Positions 26,526 to 35,049 of a DNA stretch of 64,000 nt are shown here, one piece after another (the first letter of the stretch is position 1; each line of letters begins with the position of its first letter). Position numbers and translations under genes: made by a program. The stretch is taken from NCBI RefSeq assembly GCF_014199415.1, contig NZ_JACIJN010000006.1:124001-188000 (forward strand). Reading direction: 5' to 3'. Origin of the DNA: Sphingomonas endophytica (GTDB taxonomy: Bacteria; Pseudomonadota; Alphaproteobacteria; Sphingomonadales; Sphingomonadaceae). Under the pieces are notes generated by a model. That model was not told where the DNA came from and did not search any database. It worked only from the letters and a program-made list of their open reading frames with translations.

Positions 26526-29123
26526 ATGGCCGATGCCCGCACCACCCCCGTCACGCCCGCCGCCACGCGCCGCAGCGATTATACCCCGCCCGCATGGCTG
26601 GTGCCGCAGGTCGCGCTCGACTTCGCGCTCGATCCGGTCGCGACCCGCGTCCGCGCCCGCCTCGATGTGACCCGCAATGGCGATCACGACACCCCGCTCC
26701 GCCTCGACGGCGCGGGTCAGGTGCCGCTGTCGGTGACGGTCGACGGACAGGCGATCAACGACTGGCGGATCGAGGGCGAGCAGCTCGTCGTCCCGCTCTC
26801 CGGCGACGCGCATGTCGTCGAGACCGAGGTCGAGATCGCCCCCGATCGCAACACGCAATTGATGGGGCTCTACGCCTCGGGCGGCAACCTCTGCACGCAA
26901 TGCGAGGCGGAGGGCTTCCGCCGCATCACCTGGTTCCCCGACCGTCCCGACGTGCTCGCGACCTACCGGGTGAAGATGACCGCCGACAAGGCACGCTTCC
27001 CGGTGCTGCTCGCCAATGGCGATCCGGTCGCGCAGGGCGACAATGCCGACGGCACGCATTGGGCGGAATGGCACGATCCGTGGCCCAAGCCGTCGTATTT
27101 GTTCGCGCTGGTGGCGGGCGACCTCGCGGTCAACCGCGGCACCTTCACCACCCGCTCGGGGCGCGAGGTACAACTCGGCATCTGGGTCCGCAGCGCCGAT
27201 CTGCCCAAGACCGACCATGCGCTGGGCGCGCTCAAACTGTCGATGGCGTGGGACGAGCGCGTCTATGGCCGCGAATACGACCTCGACGTGTTCAACATCG
27301 TCGCGGTCGACGATTTCAACTTCGGCGCGATGGAGAACAAGGGGCTGAACATCTTCAACAGCCGCTACATCCTCGCCGATCCGGACACCGCCACCGATTA
27401 CGATTACGACGCAATCGCCGCGGTGGTCGCGCACGAATATTTCCACAATTGGTCGGGCAACCGCATCACCTGCCGCGACTGGTTCCAGTTGAGCCTCAAG
27501 GAAGGCTTTACCGTCTACCGCGATCAGGGCTTCTCCGCCGATCAGGGCTCGGCCGCGGTCAAGCGCATCGAGGACGTGCGCGGCCTGCGCGCCGCGCAGT
27601 TTCCGGAGGATTCCGGCCCGCTCGCGCACCCGGTCCGCCCGGAAAGCTATATCGAGATCAGCAACTTCTACACCGCCACCATCTACAACAAGGGCGCGGA
27701 GCTGATCCGCATGATGGCGACGATGCTCGGGCCGCAGCGCTTCCGCGCCGCCTGCGACCTGTATTTCGACCGCTTCGACGGCACCGCCGCGACCTGCGAG
27801 GATTTCGTTGCCTGCATGGAAGAGGGCGGCGGCATCGACCTCACGCAATTCCGCCTCTGGTACAGCCAGGCCGGCACCCCGCGCGTCTCCGCCTCGCTGG
27901 TCCACGAACCCGGCAGCGGCCGTGCGACGCTCAACCTCGCGCAGAAGGTGCCCGAGACGCCCGGCCAACCGGTCAAGCAGCCGCAGGTGCTCCCGTTGCG
28001 CATCCGCCTGTTCGGCGGCGACACCGGCCAGCCGCTCGGCGACGAGCAGCTCGTGATCCTGTCCGACGCCAGCGCCAGCGTAACGTTCGAGACCGTCACC
28101 GAACGCCCGGTCGTCTCGCTCAACCGCGGCTTCTCCGCGCCGGTGATCGTCGAGAGCGACCGCAGCGCCGCCGACCTCGCCTTCCTCGCGCGCCACGACG
28201 ACGATGCCTTCGCGCGCTACGAGGCGATGCAGCAATTGATGCTCGACACGCTGATCGCCGCCGCGGTCGAGGGCGAGGCCGATCCGCGCGCGGTGGTCGA
28301 TGCGGTCGCCGACACGCTCGACGATCCGACGCTCGACCGCGCGTTCGTCGCCGAGGCGGTGCTGCTGCCGTCGGAGAATTTCATCGGCGACCAGCTGAGC
28401 ATCGTCGATCCCGAGGCGATCTTTCGCGCGCGCGAGGATCTGCGCGCCACGCTCGGCCGCGAGCTGGAGGCGCGGTGGCGCGCCGCCTGCGACCCCGCGC
28501 TCCGCCGCCCTTACGCCTATACGCCCGAGGACAAGGGCATCCGCCGCCTGCGCAGCGTTGCGCTCGGCTATCTTGCCGCCTCCGGCGCGAGCGACGCCCC
28601 GGCGCTGGCATGGGCGCAGTTCGAGTCGGCCGACAACATGACCGACCGTCAGGGTGCGCTATCGACGCTGGTGAGCGGCCATTCGCCCGAGCGCGAGCGC
28701 GCGCTCGACCAATTCTACACCCGCTATGCCGACAATCCGCTGGTGCTCGACAAATGGTTCCAGACGCAGGCACTGTCGTCGCGCGACGACACGCCCGCGC
28801 TGGTCGCCGAACTGGCGCAGCATCCCGACTTCACGCTCGCCAACCCCAATCGCGCGCGCGCGCTGGTCGGCGCGTTCGCGGTCAACCAGCGCGCCTTCCA
28901 TGCCGAGGGCGGTGCGGGCTATCGCTGGCTGACCGAACAATTGCTGGCGCTCGACAAGCTCAACCCGCAGACCTCGGCGCGGCTGTTGCCGCCGCTCGGC
29001 CGCTGGCGGCGCTTCGATCCCGTCCGCTCGGCGGCAATGCGCGCCGAGCTGGAACGGATCGTCGCGACGCCGGGGATCAGCAAGGACCTGTTCGAACAGG
29101 CGTCGAAGAGTCTGGAGGGCTAA
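26526..29123 (+). CDS. pepN: Aminopeptidase N (M1 family)
   Basis: The 865-residue protein is close to the usual 870 of bacterial PepN. The exopeptidase motif GAMENKGLNIF is near residue 268. The zinc site HEYFHNWSGN near 302 provides two His and the catalytic Glu, with the third ligand in LKEGFTVYRDQ about 20 residues on. The C-terminal half is the helical superhelix of the DUF3458 type found in PepN. No signal peptide, so cytosolic. It releases N-terminal residues with broad specificity in protein turnover. A family A half-repeat begins immediately after the stop and may act as its mRNA 3' structure. Confidence 0.96.
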   Translation: MADARTTPVTPAATRRSDYTPPAWLVPQVALDFALDPVATRVRARLDVTRNGDHDTPLRLDGAGQVPLSVTVDGQAINDWRIEGEQLVVPLSGDAHVVETEVEIAPDRNTQLMGLYASGGNLCTQCEAEGFRRITWFPDRPDVLATYRVKMTADKARFPVLLANGDPVAQGDNADGTHWAEWHDPWPKPSYLFALVAGDLAVNRGTFTTRSGREVQLGIWVRSADLPKTDHALGALKLSMAWDERVYGREYDLDVFNIVAVDDFNFGAMENKGLNIFNSRYILADPDTATDYDYDAIAAVVAHEYFHNWSGNRITCRDWFQLSLKEGFTVYRDQGFSADQGSAAVKRIEDVRGLRAAQFPEDSGPLAHPVRPESYIEISNFYTATIYNKGAELIRMMATMLGPQRFRAACDLYFDRFDGTAATCEDFVACMEEGGGIDLTQFRLWYSQAGTPRVSASLVHEPGSGRATLNLAQKVPETPGQPVKQPQVLPLRIRLFGGDTGQPLGDEQLVILSDASASVTFETVTERPVVSLNRGFSAPVIVESDRSAADLAFLARHDDDAFARYEAMQQLMLDTLIAAAVEGEADPRAVVDAVADTLDDPTLDRAFVAEAVLLPSENFIGDQLSIVDPEAIFRAREDLRATLGRELEARWRAACDPALRRPYAYTPEDKGIRRLRSVALGYLAASGASDAPALAWAQFESADNMTDRQGALSTLVSGHSPERERALDQFYTRYADNPLVLDKWFQTQALSSRDDTPALVAELAQHPDFTLANPNRARALVGAFAVNQRAFHAEGGAGYRWLTEQLLALDKLNPQTSARLLPPLGRWRRFDPVRSAAMRAELERIVATPGISKDLFEQASKSLEG

Positions 29124-29160
29124 CGTCGCCCCGGACTTGATCCGCGGCCCGGCTTCTGCC
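29124..29160. repeat. Family A palindrome, half copy
   Basis: CGTCGCCCCGGACTTGATCC followed by a degenerate GCGGCCCGGCTTCT matches one arm of the family A element at 23925. The opposite arm is missing. It starts immediately after the pepN stop codon. Confidence 0.7.
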
Positions 29161-29199
29161 CTACATGGATCATGATGACGTCAGGTCGAACATACCGTT

Positions 29200-29276
29200 C
29201 GTCATTGCGAGCGTAATGAAGCAATCCAAGGTGTCCTGGTCCAACACTGGATTGCTTCGCTGCGCTCGCAGTGACG
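29200..29276. repeat. Palindromic repeat, family B (copy 1)
   Basis: A 77-base inverted element has left arm CGTCATTGCGAGCG, GAAGCAATCCA, and right arm TGGATTGCTTCGC, CGCTCGCAGTGACG. The arms differ at a few positions, so it is a diverged copy of the elements at 29513 and 31967. Confidence 0.85.
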
Positions 29277-29512
29277 GATCAAGTTGATGTCATCACGCCC
29301 CAGGCCGACCGACGTGGAAGCCCGGCGTTTGAAGAAGTGGTTAGGTCACACTGAGGCGCAGAGCATGCAGAGGTGTCGCGCATGTCGCCGATGATGCCCC
29401 TCGAAAAACAGCAGCACCGCGCCTGCAAGGATGAATCTCCGCGTACGCCGCGCCTCCGCGTGCAAGAACCTCCGTCGGCTTACGGCGGATCACCCGTCCT
29501 GAAAAATGCGAC

Positions 29513-29588
29513 CGTCATTGCGAGCGTAGCGAAGCAATCCAGGGCGTCGTGATCCGGCCCTGGATTGCTTCGCTACACGCGCAATGAC
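29513..29588. repeat. Palindromic repeat, family B (copy 2)
   Basis: A 76-base inverted element has left arm CGTCATTGCGAGCGTAGCG, AAGCAATCCAGGGCG and right arm CCCTGGATTGCTTCGCTAC, GCAATGAC. It is the best-preserved of the three family B copies in this window. This sequence type is widespread in intergenic regions of many Proteobacteria. Confidence 0.87.
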
Positions 29589-29615
29589 AAACCGGTTGCC
29601 CCCGATCGCCTTCCC

Positions 29616-29821
29616 TCAACCAACCGCGACCAGCTCCACCTTCGCCTCGCGCTCCACGCGGCGCTGCTCGGTGCGTCGCGACTGCGCCGCCATCTTCAGC
29701 CACGCGTCCTCGGATCGCTGGCAGCGTTCGCGAACGTTATCCAGCGTGGTTTCCTGCGCATCGCGGCGGTGTTGCGCGGCGATCGCTTCGAAGCGTTCAT
29801 ATTCCTTGATGACCGACCCCC
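29616..29821 (-). pseudogene. Small coiled-coil-like reading frame without standard start; probable frameshifted continuation of the gene upstream
   Basis: On the minus strand the codons from about 29821 to the stop at 29616 read as a charged, helical protein: VIKEYERFEAIAAQHRRDAQ and on through DNVRERCQRSEDAWLKMAAQ to AKVELVAVG. This is clearly protein-like rather than a shadow. No ATG, GTG or TTG precedes it in frame. Two explanations fit. A one-base change in the five-base G run (C run 29817-29821 on the plus strand) would fuse it to the 183-residue protein upstream. Alternatively it starts at ATC 29810, which has AAGGGGG 6 bases before it. I favour a frameshift, but a sequencing error cannot be excluded. 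Confidence 0.55.
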
Positions 29822-30348
29822 TTGGCTTGCACGGGCGGCACGCGCACGACCTGCGCCGCCAGTTCGTCGTACAGGTCGCAGACCTCCATCAACGCCTCAC
29901 TGCCCAAGTGTATCCGCTCGCCCAGCGTAAACCGGCGCAGCGTGCCGCCCGGCCCTGACCAGCCGACCGTCATATGGCTGCCGCCCCGCACATCGGCACG
30001 GCGCGCCGCCCCTTGCGTATAGCGGAAGGTCGCACGTGCCCGCGCCATGCCGTCGAGCCGCTCGACACCCCACGACGCCTCGGCGCAGAAGGTCACCAGC
30101 TTGCTGCCGGTGTTGCGCTGGCGTGCCCGCACCGGTTGCCCGGCATGATCCGCCGCCGCGTCGAGCAAGACGTGCAGCAGCCGGTCCAGCTCGCCGATCC
30201 AGTTGCCGATCACGCGCGAGCGCACCAGCCGGTCGTCCTCGCCCCAGCATTGGTCGAGCCATGGCTGGCCGATCTGGGTGCGCAGGAACGCGGTCGCGCG
30301 CGCCAGCGTCACTGCGGCCTGGTCGCGCGCCGGGGCGCTCACCGCCAT
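29797..30348 (-). CDS. Conserved-looking hypothetical protein, possibly truncated by frameshift
   Basis: The protein has 183 residues and no signal peptide or membrane helix. Residues 10-70 look helical (ARATAFLRTQIGQPWLDQCW, then VIGNWIGELDRLLHVLLDAA). The C-terminal part FTLGERIHLGSEALMEVCDL, then YDELAAQVVRVPP, appears to be a separate small domain. The last residues, KGVGHQGI, lie past the G run described for the frame at 29616 and may be an out-of-frame tail. It follows the DUF2384 gene by 34 bases on the same strand. Function is not recognised. It is not a RES-type toxin, the usual partner of DUF2384 proteins. Confidence 0.55.
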   Translation of the reverse strand: MAVSAPARDQAAVTLARATAFLRTQIGQPWLDQCWGEDDRLVRSRVIGNWIGELDRLLHVLLDAAADHAGQPVRARQRNTGSKLVTFCAEASWGVERLDGMARARATFRYTQGAARRADVRGGSHMTVGWSGPGGTLRRFTLGERIHLGSEALMEVCDLYDELAAQVVRVPPVQAKGVGHQGI

Positions 30349-30382
30349 GCGCGCCGCGCCCCGTCGCGCCGCCCGCGCGGCG

Positions 30383-30643
30383 TCACGCCACCTCCGCGTC
30401 GGAACCCATCGCCCGGATCAGCGCCTCGACTCGCGCGCACGCCTCGACGCTGTCGCCCGCAAGGTGCAACGGCGTCGCGCCCAGCCCTTCATGGTCGGCG
30501 TTGAGGAACGGGAGCGCCGCCGACGCCCCCAGCCGCTCGATCGCTAGCCGCGTCACCTTGCTCTGCCGCTCGGCGCGATCGGGATCGTAGCGGACCCGCG
30601 CGGCGCGGAAGGTGCGCGTCGCGCGCGGCTGTTCGTCGCTCAT
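30383..30643 (-). CDS. DUF2384 (MbcA/ParS/Xre antitoxin C-terminal) domain protein
   Basis: The protein has 86 residues. The C-terminal half, ALPFLNADHEGLGATPLHLA then GDSVEACARVEALI, fits the toxin-binding domain of MbcA/ParS/Xre antitoxins, whose core is FL-x-x-x-x-x-x-LGG-x-x-PL followed by a helix with V-x-x-LI. The N-terminal half has no evident DNA-binding helix-turn-helix. It overlaps the MDLNY-type small gene upstream (ATGA) and precedes the 183-residue hypothetical gene. No RES or other toxin gene is adjacent, so a classical toxin-antitoxin role is unsupported here. Confidence 0.65.
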   Translation of the reverse strand: MSDEQPRATRTFRAARVRYDPDRAERQSKVTRLAIERLGASAALPFLNADHEGLGATPLHLAGDSVEACARVEALIRAMGSDAEVA

Positions 30644-30810
30644 GCGGCGACGAACGTCCGGTCGGCGCCCATCCCGGCCTGCGCGCTGGCGATCTGCCGG
30701 GCATAGCGGCCGGCGAGCTGGACATGCGCCATGCGCGCCTCGCTGCCGCGTGCGGCGGCGGCCATCATCATCGACACCTGATGCCGGTGGAAAAGGTAGT
30801 TGAGGTCCAT
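30640..30810 (-). CDS. Small sphingomonad-type hypothetical protein (MDLNY family)
   Basis: The protein has 56 residues from ATG 30810, preceded by GGGAG with 7-base spacing; an upstream in-frame ATG has no such site. The sequence MDLNYLFHRHQVSMMMAAA continues as a helical, Ala-rich small protein. I recognise this N-terminal pattern as a recurrent small protein of sphingomonads, from memory only. The stop overlaps the start of the DUF2384 gene, so the two are co-translated. Function unknown. Confidence 0.65.
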   Translation of the reverse strand: MDLNYLFHRHQVSMMMAAAARGSEARMAHVQLAGRYARQIASAQAGMGADRTFVAA

Positions 30811-30928
30811 GCGCGGGCTCCCGTGTGACAAGCGGGAGCGCGGGCGTCTCTCAGCCGTCGGCGCTTGTGGGCGATCTACCGACGATAAAGGAGCTTAACA
30901 CGGATCGACCGCTTAACCTAATCGGCGA

Positions 30929-31891
30929 TCAGGCCGGTCCTTCCGCCAGACCCTCGATCAACCGCCGCGGGACGCGCGCCAGCGATCCGTGCCGCGCGCC
31001 CTTCGGCATCGACAATGCCGCACTCACGTCCCGCCACGTCACGAAGTCGCGCGTCGTCGCCGCGCCCCAGCGGCCTTCCAGATAGACGTCCCAGTAACAC
31101 AGCGTCTCGCCGCGCACCGTCGCGGTCATCGGCCCCTCGACCCATGACGTGGTGAACGGTGCGGACAGCGGCCCGAACGGCCCGGTCGGCGCCGCCGCCG
31201 CGACGCTGCGCAGGTGCTTGCGCGGCGGATGCAGCGTCTCGTCCTTGACGATGAGGTGCAGCGCGCCGCCCGGCCCCTGCGCGAACGTGCCGTCGATCAC
31301 GCTGAAGCCGGGATCGTACAGCACCTGCGGCGCGCTGAACGAAGCGAAGTCGCGCGTCTTCACATACCAGAGGCGATGGTTGTAGCCGGTCTCCGACGTG
31401 CCTTCGGTTTCCGGAAAGCGCCCCGTCACCGTGCTCGACCAGAACACGACATAATGCCGTGCCGTCGCGTCCCAGATCGCCTCGGGCGCCCAGCAATTGC
31501 GCGTGCCCGCCACCGACGCCATCACCGGCAGCGCGACCTGCGGCGACCAGCGGCGCAGGTCGCGGCTGGTGGCGTGGCCGATCGTCACCCCCTCCCACGC
31601 GGTCGTCCACGCCAGATGCCACAGCGCGTCGTCGGCGGCGTCGCGGAACAGGAACGGATCGCGCATCAGCTTCGCTTCGCCGACCTCGGGACGCAGATAG
31701 CTCGCCCCGCCGCCGAGGGTGCGGAACGTCAGCCCGTCATCGCTGGTCGCAAACCGCAGGCCGGTCGCTTCATCCTTGCCGGTGCCGAAATAGGTGAACA
31801 GCAACGGATCGTCGCTGTTTGCCGCCAGCGCGGGTGTGGCGAACGGCGCGCTTGCGAGGGCACCAATCATCGCACGACGGTTCAGCAGCAT
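30929..31891 (-). CDS. Secreted GH43-like five-bladed beta-propeller glycosidase
   Basis: The protein has 320 residues from ATG 31891; GGGGG lies 5 bases upstream and a consensus -10 sits about 28 bases upstream. The N-terminus NRRAMIGALASAPFATPALA is a Tat-like signal peptide. Repeated propeller blades are visible: MRDPFLFRDAADDALWHLAW near residue 75, ATSRDLRRWSPQ, CWAPEAIWDATARHYVVFWS near 135 and SVIDGTFAQGPGGALHLIV near 200. The pattern of Asp in RDPF, Glu in APEA and Asp/Glu further on fits GH43-type inverting glycosidases and related proteins. The substrate is not predictable; arabinan, xylan or similar side chains are typical. Confidence 0.65.
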   Translation of the reverse strand: MLLNRRAMIGALASAPFATPALAANSDDPLLFTYFGTGKDEATGLRFATSDDGLTFRTLGGGASYLRPEVGEAKLMRDPFLFRDAADDALWHLAWTTAWEGVTIGHATSRDLRRWSPQVALPVMASVAGTRNCWAPEAIWDATARHYVVFWSSTVTGRFPETEGTSETGYNHRLWYVKTRDFASFSAPQVLYDPGFSVIDGTFAQGPGGALHLIVKDETLHPPRKHLRSVAAAAPTGPFGPLSAPFTTSWVEGPMTATVRGETLCYWDVYLEGRWGAATTRDFVTWRDVSAALSMPKGARHGSLARVPRRLIEGLAEGPA

Positions 31892-31918
31892 CGACACCCC
31901 CGCTCTCATAATAATAAG

Positions 31919-31924
31919 ATTATA
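31919..31924 (-). promoter_or_regulatory. Candidate -10 element for the GH43-like gene
   Basis: The minus strand reads GATATATAATC; TATAAT at 31924-31919 is a perfect -10 hexamer inside the only AT-rich island of this region. It predicts transcription starting near 31912 with a leader of about 20 bases before ATG 31891. No good -35 was found at the usual distance. Confidence 0.4.
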
Positions 31925-31966
31925 TATCGCACGGTGGGGGCGGAATGGCAATCACCGCATCATCCT

Positions 31967-32043
31967 CGTCATTGCAAGCGCAGCGAAGCCATCCACAGCC
32001 GCACCATGACGCCCTGGATTGCTTCGCTACGCTCGCAATGACG
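31967..32043. repeat. Palindromic repeat, family B (copy 3)
   Basis: A 77-base inverted element begins CGTCATTGCAAGCGCAGCGA and ends CGCTACGCTCGCAATGACG. It lies between the GH43-like gene and the LysE remnant. Confidence 0.85.
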
Positions 32044-32061
32044 AACGAGCCCGGAGCTTAA

Positions 32062-32290
32062 CGCGGCGCGCGCATCGCCGCCATTGCAACGCCCGCGCGC
32101 AGCACCGCGCCCGCCAGGGAGACGGTCGTCGCGATCATGTTGCCGACTGCCATCCCCGCGACCGAGGCGCGCGCGGTGCGCCGCCCCGAACTGACGCGAA
32201 GCCGATGATGCTCGCGACCCCCGGCCCCGGGATGATCGCCATCACCACCGAGGCACCCGCGAACACCCACCACGCGTGCCAGTCGATCGC
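32062..32290 (-). pseudogene. LysE/RhtB family translocator remnant
   Basis: Immediately after the ppc stop, the minus strand encodes IDWHAWWVFAGASVVMAIIP, GPGVASIIGFAS in one frame, then, after a single-base shift near 32190-32196, SGRRTARASVAGMAVGNMIA, TTVSLAGAVL in another. Joined, this matches the first ~65 residues of LysE-type amino-acid exporters (the IPGP turn, then GRRTA near helix 2). There is no start codon, and the remaining ~140 residues are absent; the remnant ends near the family B repeat at 31967-32043. It is therefore a decayed 5' fragment with no expected function. Confidence 0.7.
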
Positions 32291-34963
32291 TTACCCCGAA
32301 TTGCGCAACGCGGTCGCGATCGCGTTGATCGACAGCAGGATGCCCTGCCGCACGCGCCCGTCCTCCTCGCCGGCACGGTGGCGCTTCATCAGCTCGATCT
32401 GCAACAGGTTGAGCGGTTCGATATAGGGCAGCCGCAGCCGGATCGACGCATCCAGCGCCGGATGCTTCTCCAGCAGATGCGCCTGCCCGGTCACGTCGAG
32501 CAACCCGTCATGCGTCTGCTGCCAGCCATCACGGATCCGCCCGAAGACATGGTCGCGCAGCCCCTTGTCCTCGACCAGCCCGGCATAACGCTCCGCCAGC
32601 CCCATGTCGGACTTGGCGAGCACCATCTCCATGTTCGCCAGCGTCGCGGCGAACAGCGGCCAGCCCTGCGCCATGTCGCGCAGCAACGCGCGATCCTCGA
32701 ACCCCGCGATCGCCTGCCCGACGCCATACCAGCCCGGCAGCATCACCCGCGCCTGCGCCCAGCTGAACACCCACGGGATCGCACGCAGATCCTCGATCGC
32801 GTCGGACTGTTTGCGGCTCGCCGGCCGGCTGCCGATCTTGAGCCCCGCAATCTCGGCGATCGGCGTCATCTGGCGGAAGAAGGTGCGGAACCCCTCGGTC
32901 TCGTAGACCAGCCCGCGATAGGCGCGAAACGCCTCGCCCGACAGCCGGTCCATCGCGCCCGCGAAGGTCGCGTTGTTGCCGTTCGACAGCGCCTCGGGCT
33001 CGAGGCTCGCGATCAGCGTCGCCGACGCCATCGCCTCCAGATTGGTCGCCGCACTCTCACGCGTGCCGTACTTGCCCGCGATCACCTCGCCCTGTTCGGT
33101 GATGCGTATACGCCCCTGTACCGTCCCCGGCGGCTGCGCGCGGATCGCCGCAAAGCTGCTCCCGCCGCCACGCCCGACCGCGCCGCCGCGCCCGTGGAAC
33201 AGCTGCATCCCGACACCGACCTTGTCGAACACCGGCTTCAACGCGGTCGACGCCTTCGACAATTGCCACGTCGAGGTCAGATAGCCGCCGTCCTTGTTGC
33301 TGTCCGAATAGCCGATCATCACTTCCTGGTGCCCGCGCGCCGTCGCGATCGCGCGCACCTCGGGGATCGCGAACCATTCGCTCATGATCGCCGGCGCGGC
33401 CTCGAGATCCTCGATCGTCTCGAACAGCGGCACCGCCATGATCGCCGCACTGGCCGGCGGCCCCGGCCGATACAGCCCGACTTCTTTCAGCAGCAGATGC
33501 ACTTCGAGCAAATCGGACACCGACTTGGTCATCGACACGATATATTGCCGGATCGCCGCCGCGCCGTAGGTGGCATGCGCATCCGCTGCGGCCTGCACGA
33601 TCGCCAGCTCGCCCGCGGTCTCCTCCGAATAATCGGCGAAGCGCGTCGTCAGCGGGCGCGGCGTCGCCAGCTCCTGCCGCAGCAGCATGACCCGCGCATC
33701 CTCGTCGAGCGCGGCATAATCGTCGCACACCCCCGCGACCTTGAGCATCTCCGCGACGACCCGCTCGTGCACCGCGCTGTTCTGGCGCAGGTCGAGCGTC
33801 GCGAGGTGGAAGCCGAACACGTCGACCGCGCGGATCAGCCGCCCGATTGCCCCGCCGCTGCCCAGCAGCCCGTCGCCCCCCGCCGACAGCGGCTTGGCGA
33901 TCGCGATCAGATCGGCGCGCAGCGCCTTTGGATCGGGATAAGGCTCGCCCTTCAACGGCCCCGGCCGCGGCGCCGCGTGCCCGGTCAGCTTCGCATAGGT
34001 CGCTGCCGTCCGCGCATAGATCCCCGACAGCGCGCGCCGGTACGGCTCGTCGCTGCGCGTCTCCGACGCATCGCCGCTCGCATCGGCCAGCGCCTGCACG
34101 CCCGCATCAACCGTCGCATGATGCGCCGAGATCGACAGCTCCGCGCCCATCGCATGAAGCTGTTCGAGGTAGAAGCCGAGCACCGCCTGCGCCGCCTTGG
34201 CCAGCGCAGTGCGCAGCGAGTCGGCGGTGACGAATGGATTGCCGTCGCGGTCGCCGCCGATCCAGCTTCCGGGGCGCAGGAACGACGGCACCCGCCCGCC
34301 CAGCGCGCGGTCCCAGCGCTGGTAGAGCGCGGGCAGCACCGGCAGGAACACGTCGCGCAGATAGCTCAGCGCGGTTTCGACCTCGTCGACCACGTACAGC
34401 CGCTCGCGCCGCAGCACGCGCGTCTGCCACAGCAGCGCCACCTGCCGCACGATCGCCTCGTCGACCTGGTCGCCGTCCGGCGTCGTCTCCACCCCGCGAT
34501 CGCGCAGCGCCATCAGTTGCGCGATACGGTTGCGGTGGTCGATCATGCTCTTGCGCCGCACCTCGGTCGGGTGTGCGGTCAGCACCGGCGCGACCAGCGC
34601 CTGTTCGAGCAGGGAGCGGACGCGATCCACGCCAACCCCGGCGTCCTTCAGCCGCGCGAGCGCCGCCGCGACGTCCGCGCCCTCCTCCGCCGCGATCCCC
34701 TGCCGGTCCTCGGCGAGATTGGCGAGCATCGAAAACAGCATGAAGCCACGCACGAAATCGAGCGTCTCGTCGAGATCGAGCGCGCCCAGCTCGGCATCGG
34801 CGGACGCCTGCTGGTTGCCGCGATGCCGCTCGACCGAGGCGGAGCGGATCGCCTCGGTCCGCTCGTACAATTTCTCCCCGCCATAGGCGCGGATCACATC
34901 GCCCAGCACACGGCCGAGAAAGCGGACATCGGGATTGTTCGTGATCGGGGGCAGCGTGCTCAT
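32291..34963 (-). CDS. ppc: Phosphoenolpyruvate carboxylase
   Basis: The protein has 890 residues from ATG 34963, within the normal range; an in-frame extension to 35035 lacks family similarity. Catalytic His in LTAHPTEVRRKS is near residue 137. Phosphate and PEP loop GRGGAVGRGGG is near 596, following QLFH. The C-terminus ends ALRNSG, like the invariant RNTG of the family. It carboxylates PEP with bicarbonate to oxaloacetate, refilling the TCA cycle; cytosolic. The stop is directly followed by the LysE remnant. Confidence 0.96.
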   Translation of the reverse strand: MSTLPPITNNPDVRFLGRVLGDVIRAYGGEKLYERTEAIRSASVERHRGNQQASADAELGALDLDETLDFVRGFMLFSMLANLAEDRQGIAAEEGADVAAALARLKDAGVGVDRVRSLLEQALVAPVLTAHPTEVRRKSMIDHRNRIAQLMALRDRGVETTPDGDQVDEAIVRQVALLWQTRVLRRERLYVVDEVETALSYLRDVFLPVLPALYQRWDRALGGRVPSFLRPGSWIGGDRDGNPFVTADSLRTALAKAAQAVLGFYLEQLHAMGAELSISAHHATVDAGVQALADASGDASETRSDEPYRRALSGIYARTAATYAKLTGHAAPRPGPLKGEPYPDPKALRADLIAIAKPLSAGGDGLLGSGGAIGRLIRAVDVFGFHLATLDLRQNSAVHERVVAEMLKVAGVCDDYAALDEDARVMLLRQELATPRPLTTRFADYSEETAGELAIVQAAADAHATYGAAAIRQYIVSMTKSVSDLLEVHLLLKEVGLYRPGPPASAAIMAVPLFETIEDLEAAPAIMSEWFAIPEVRAIATARGHQEVMIGYSDSNKDGGYLTSTWQLSKASTALKPVFDKVGVGMQLFHGRGGAVGRGGGSSFAAIRAQPPGTVQGRIRITEQGEVIAGKYGTRESAATNLEAMASATLIASLEPEALSNGNNATFAGAMDRLSGEAFRAYRGLVYETEGFRTFFRQMTPIAEIAGLKIGSRPASRKQSDAIEDLRAIPWVFSWAQARVMLPGWYGVGQAIAGFEDRALLRDMAQGWPLFAATLANMEMVLAKSDMGLAERYAGLVEDKGLRDHVFGRIRDGWQQTHDGLLDVTGQAHLLEKHPALDASIRLRLPYIEPLNLLQIELMKRHRAGEEDGRVRQGILLSINAIATALRNSG

Positions 34964-35049
34964 GCGGCCTTGCTGCGCTGCCGCACAGGCCGGGTCAACG
35001 TCTGATTGCTGCCCGGACACCGCGTTTGATGACATTTAGTTGCGCTCGG

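Larger units (their letters stand above)
29124..29615. other. Gene-free interval filled with palindromic repeats
   Basis: About 490 bases without a supportable gene. It holds a family A half copy (29124-29160), a family B element (29200-29276), a decayed palindrome (roughly 29345-29470, with CTGAGGCGCAGAG on one side and GCGCCTCCGCGTG on the other) and a second family B element (29513-29588). Short open frames here are produced by the repeats. Confidence 0.75.

Noticed and set aside
29797..30348. RES-type toxin partner of the DUF2384 gene
   Set aside because: The sequence lacks the conserved Arg, Glu and Ser pattern and fold-like spacing of RES domains.
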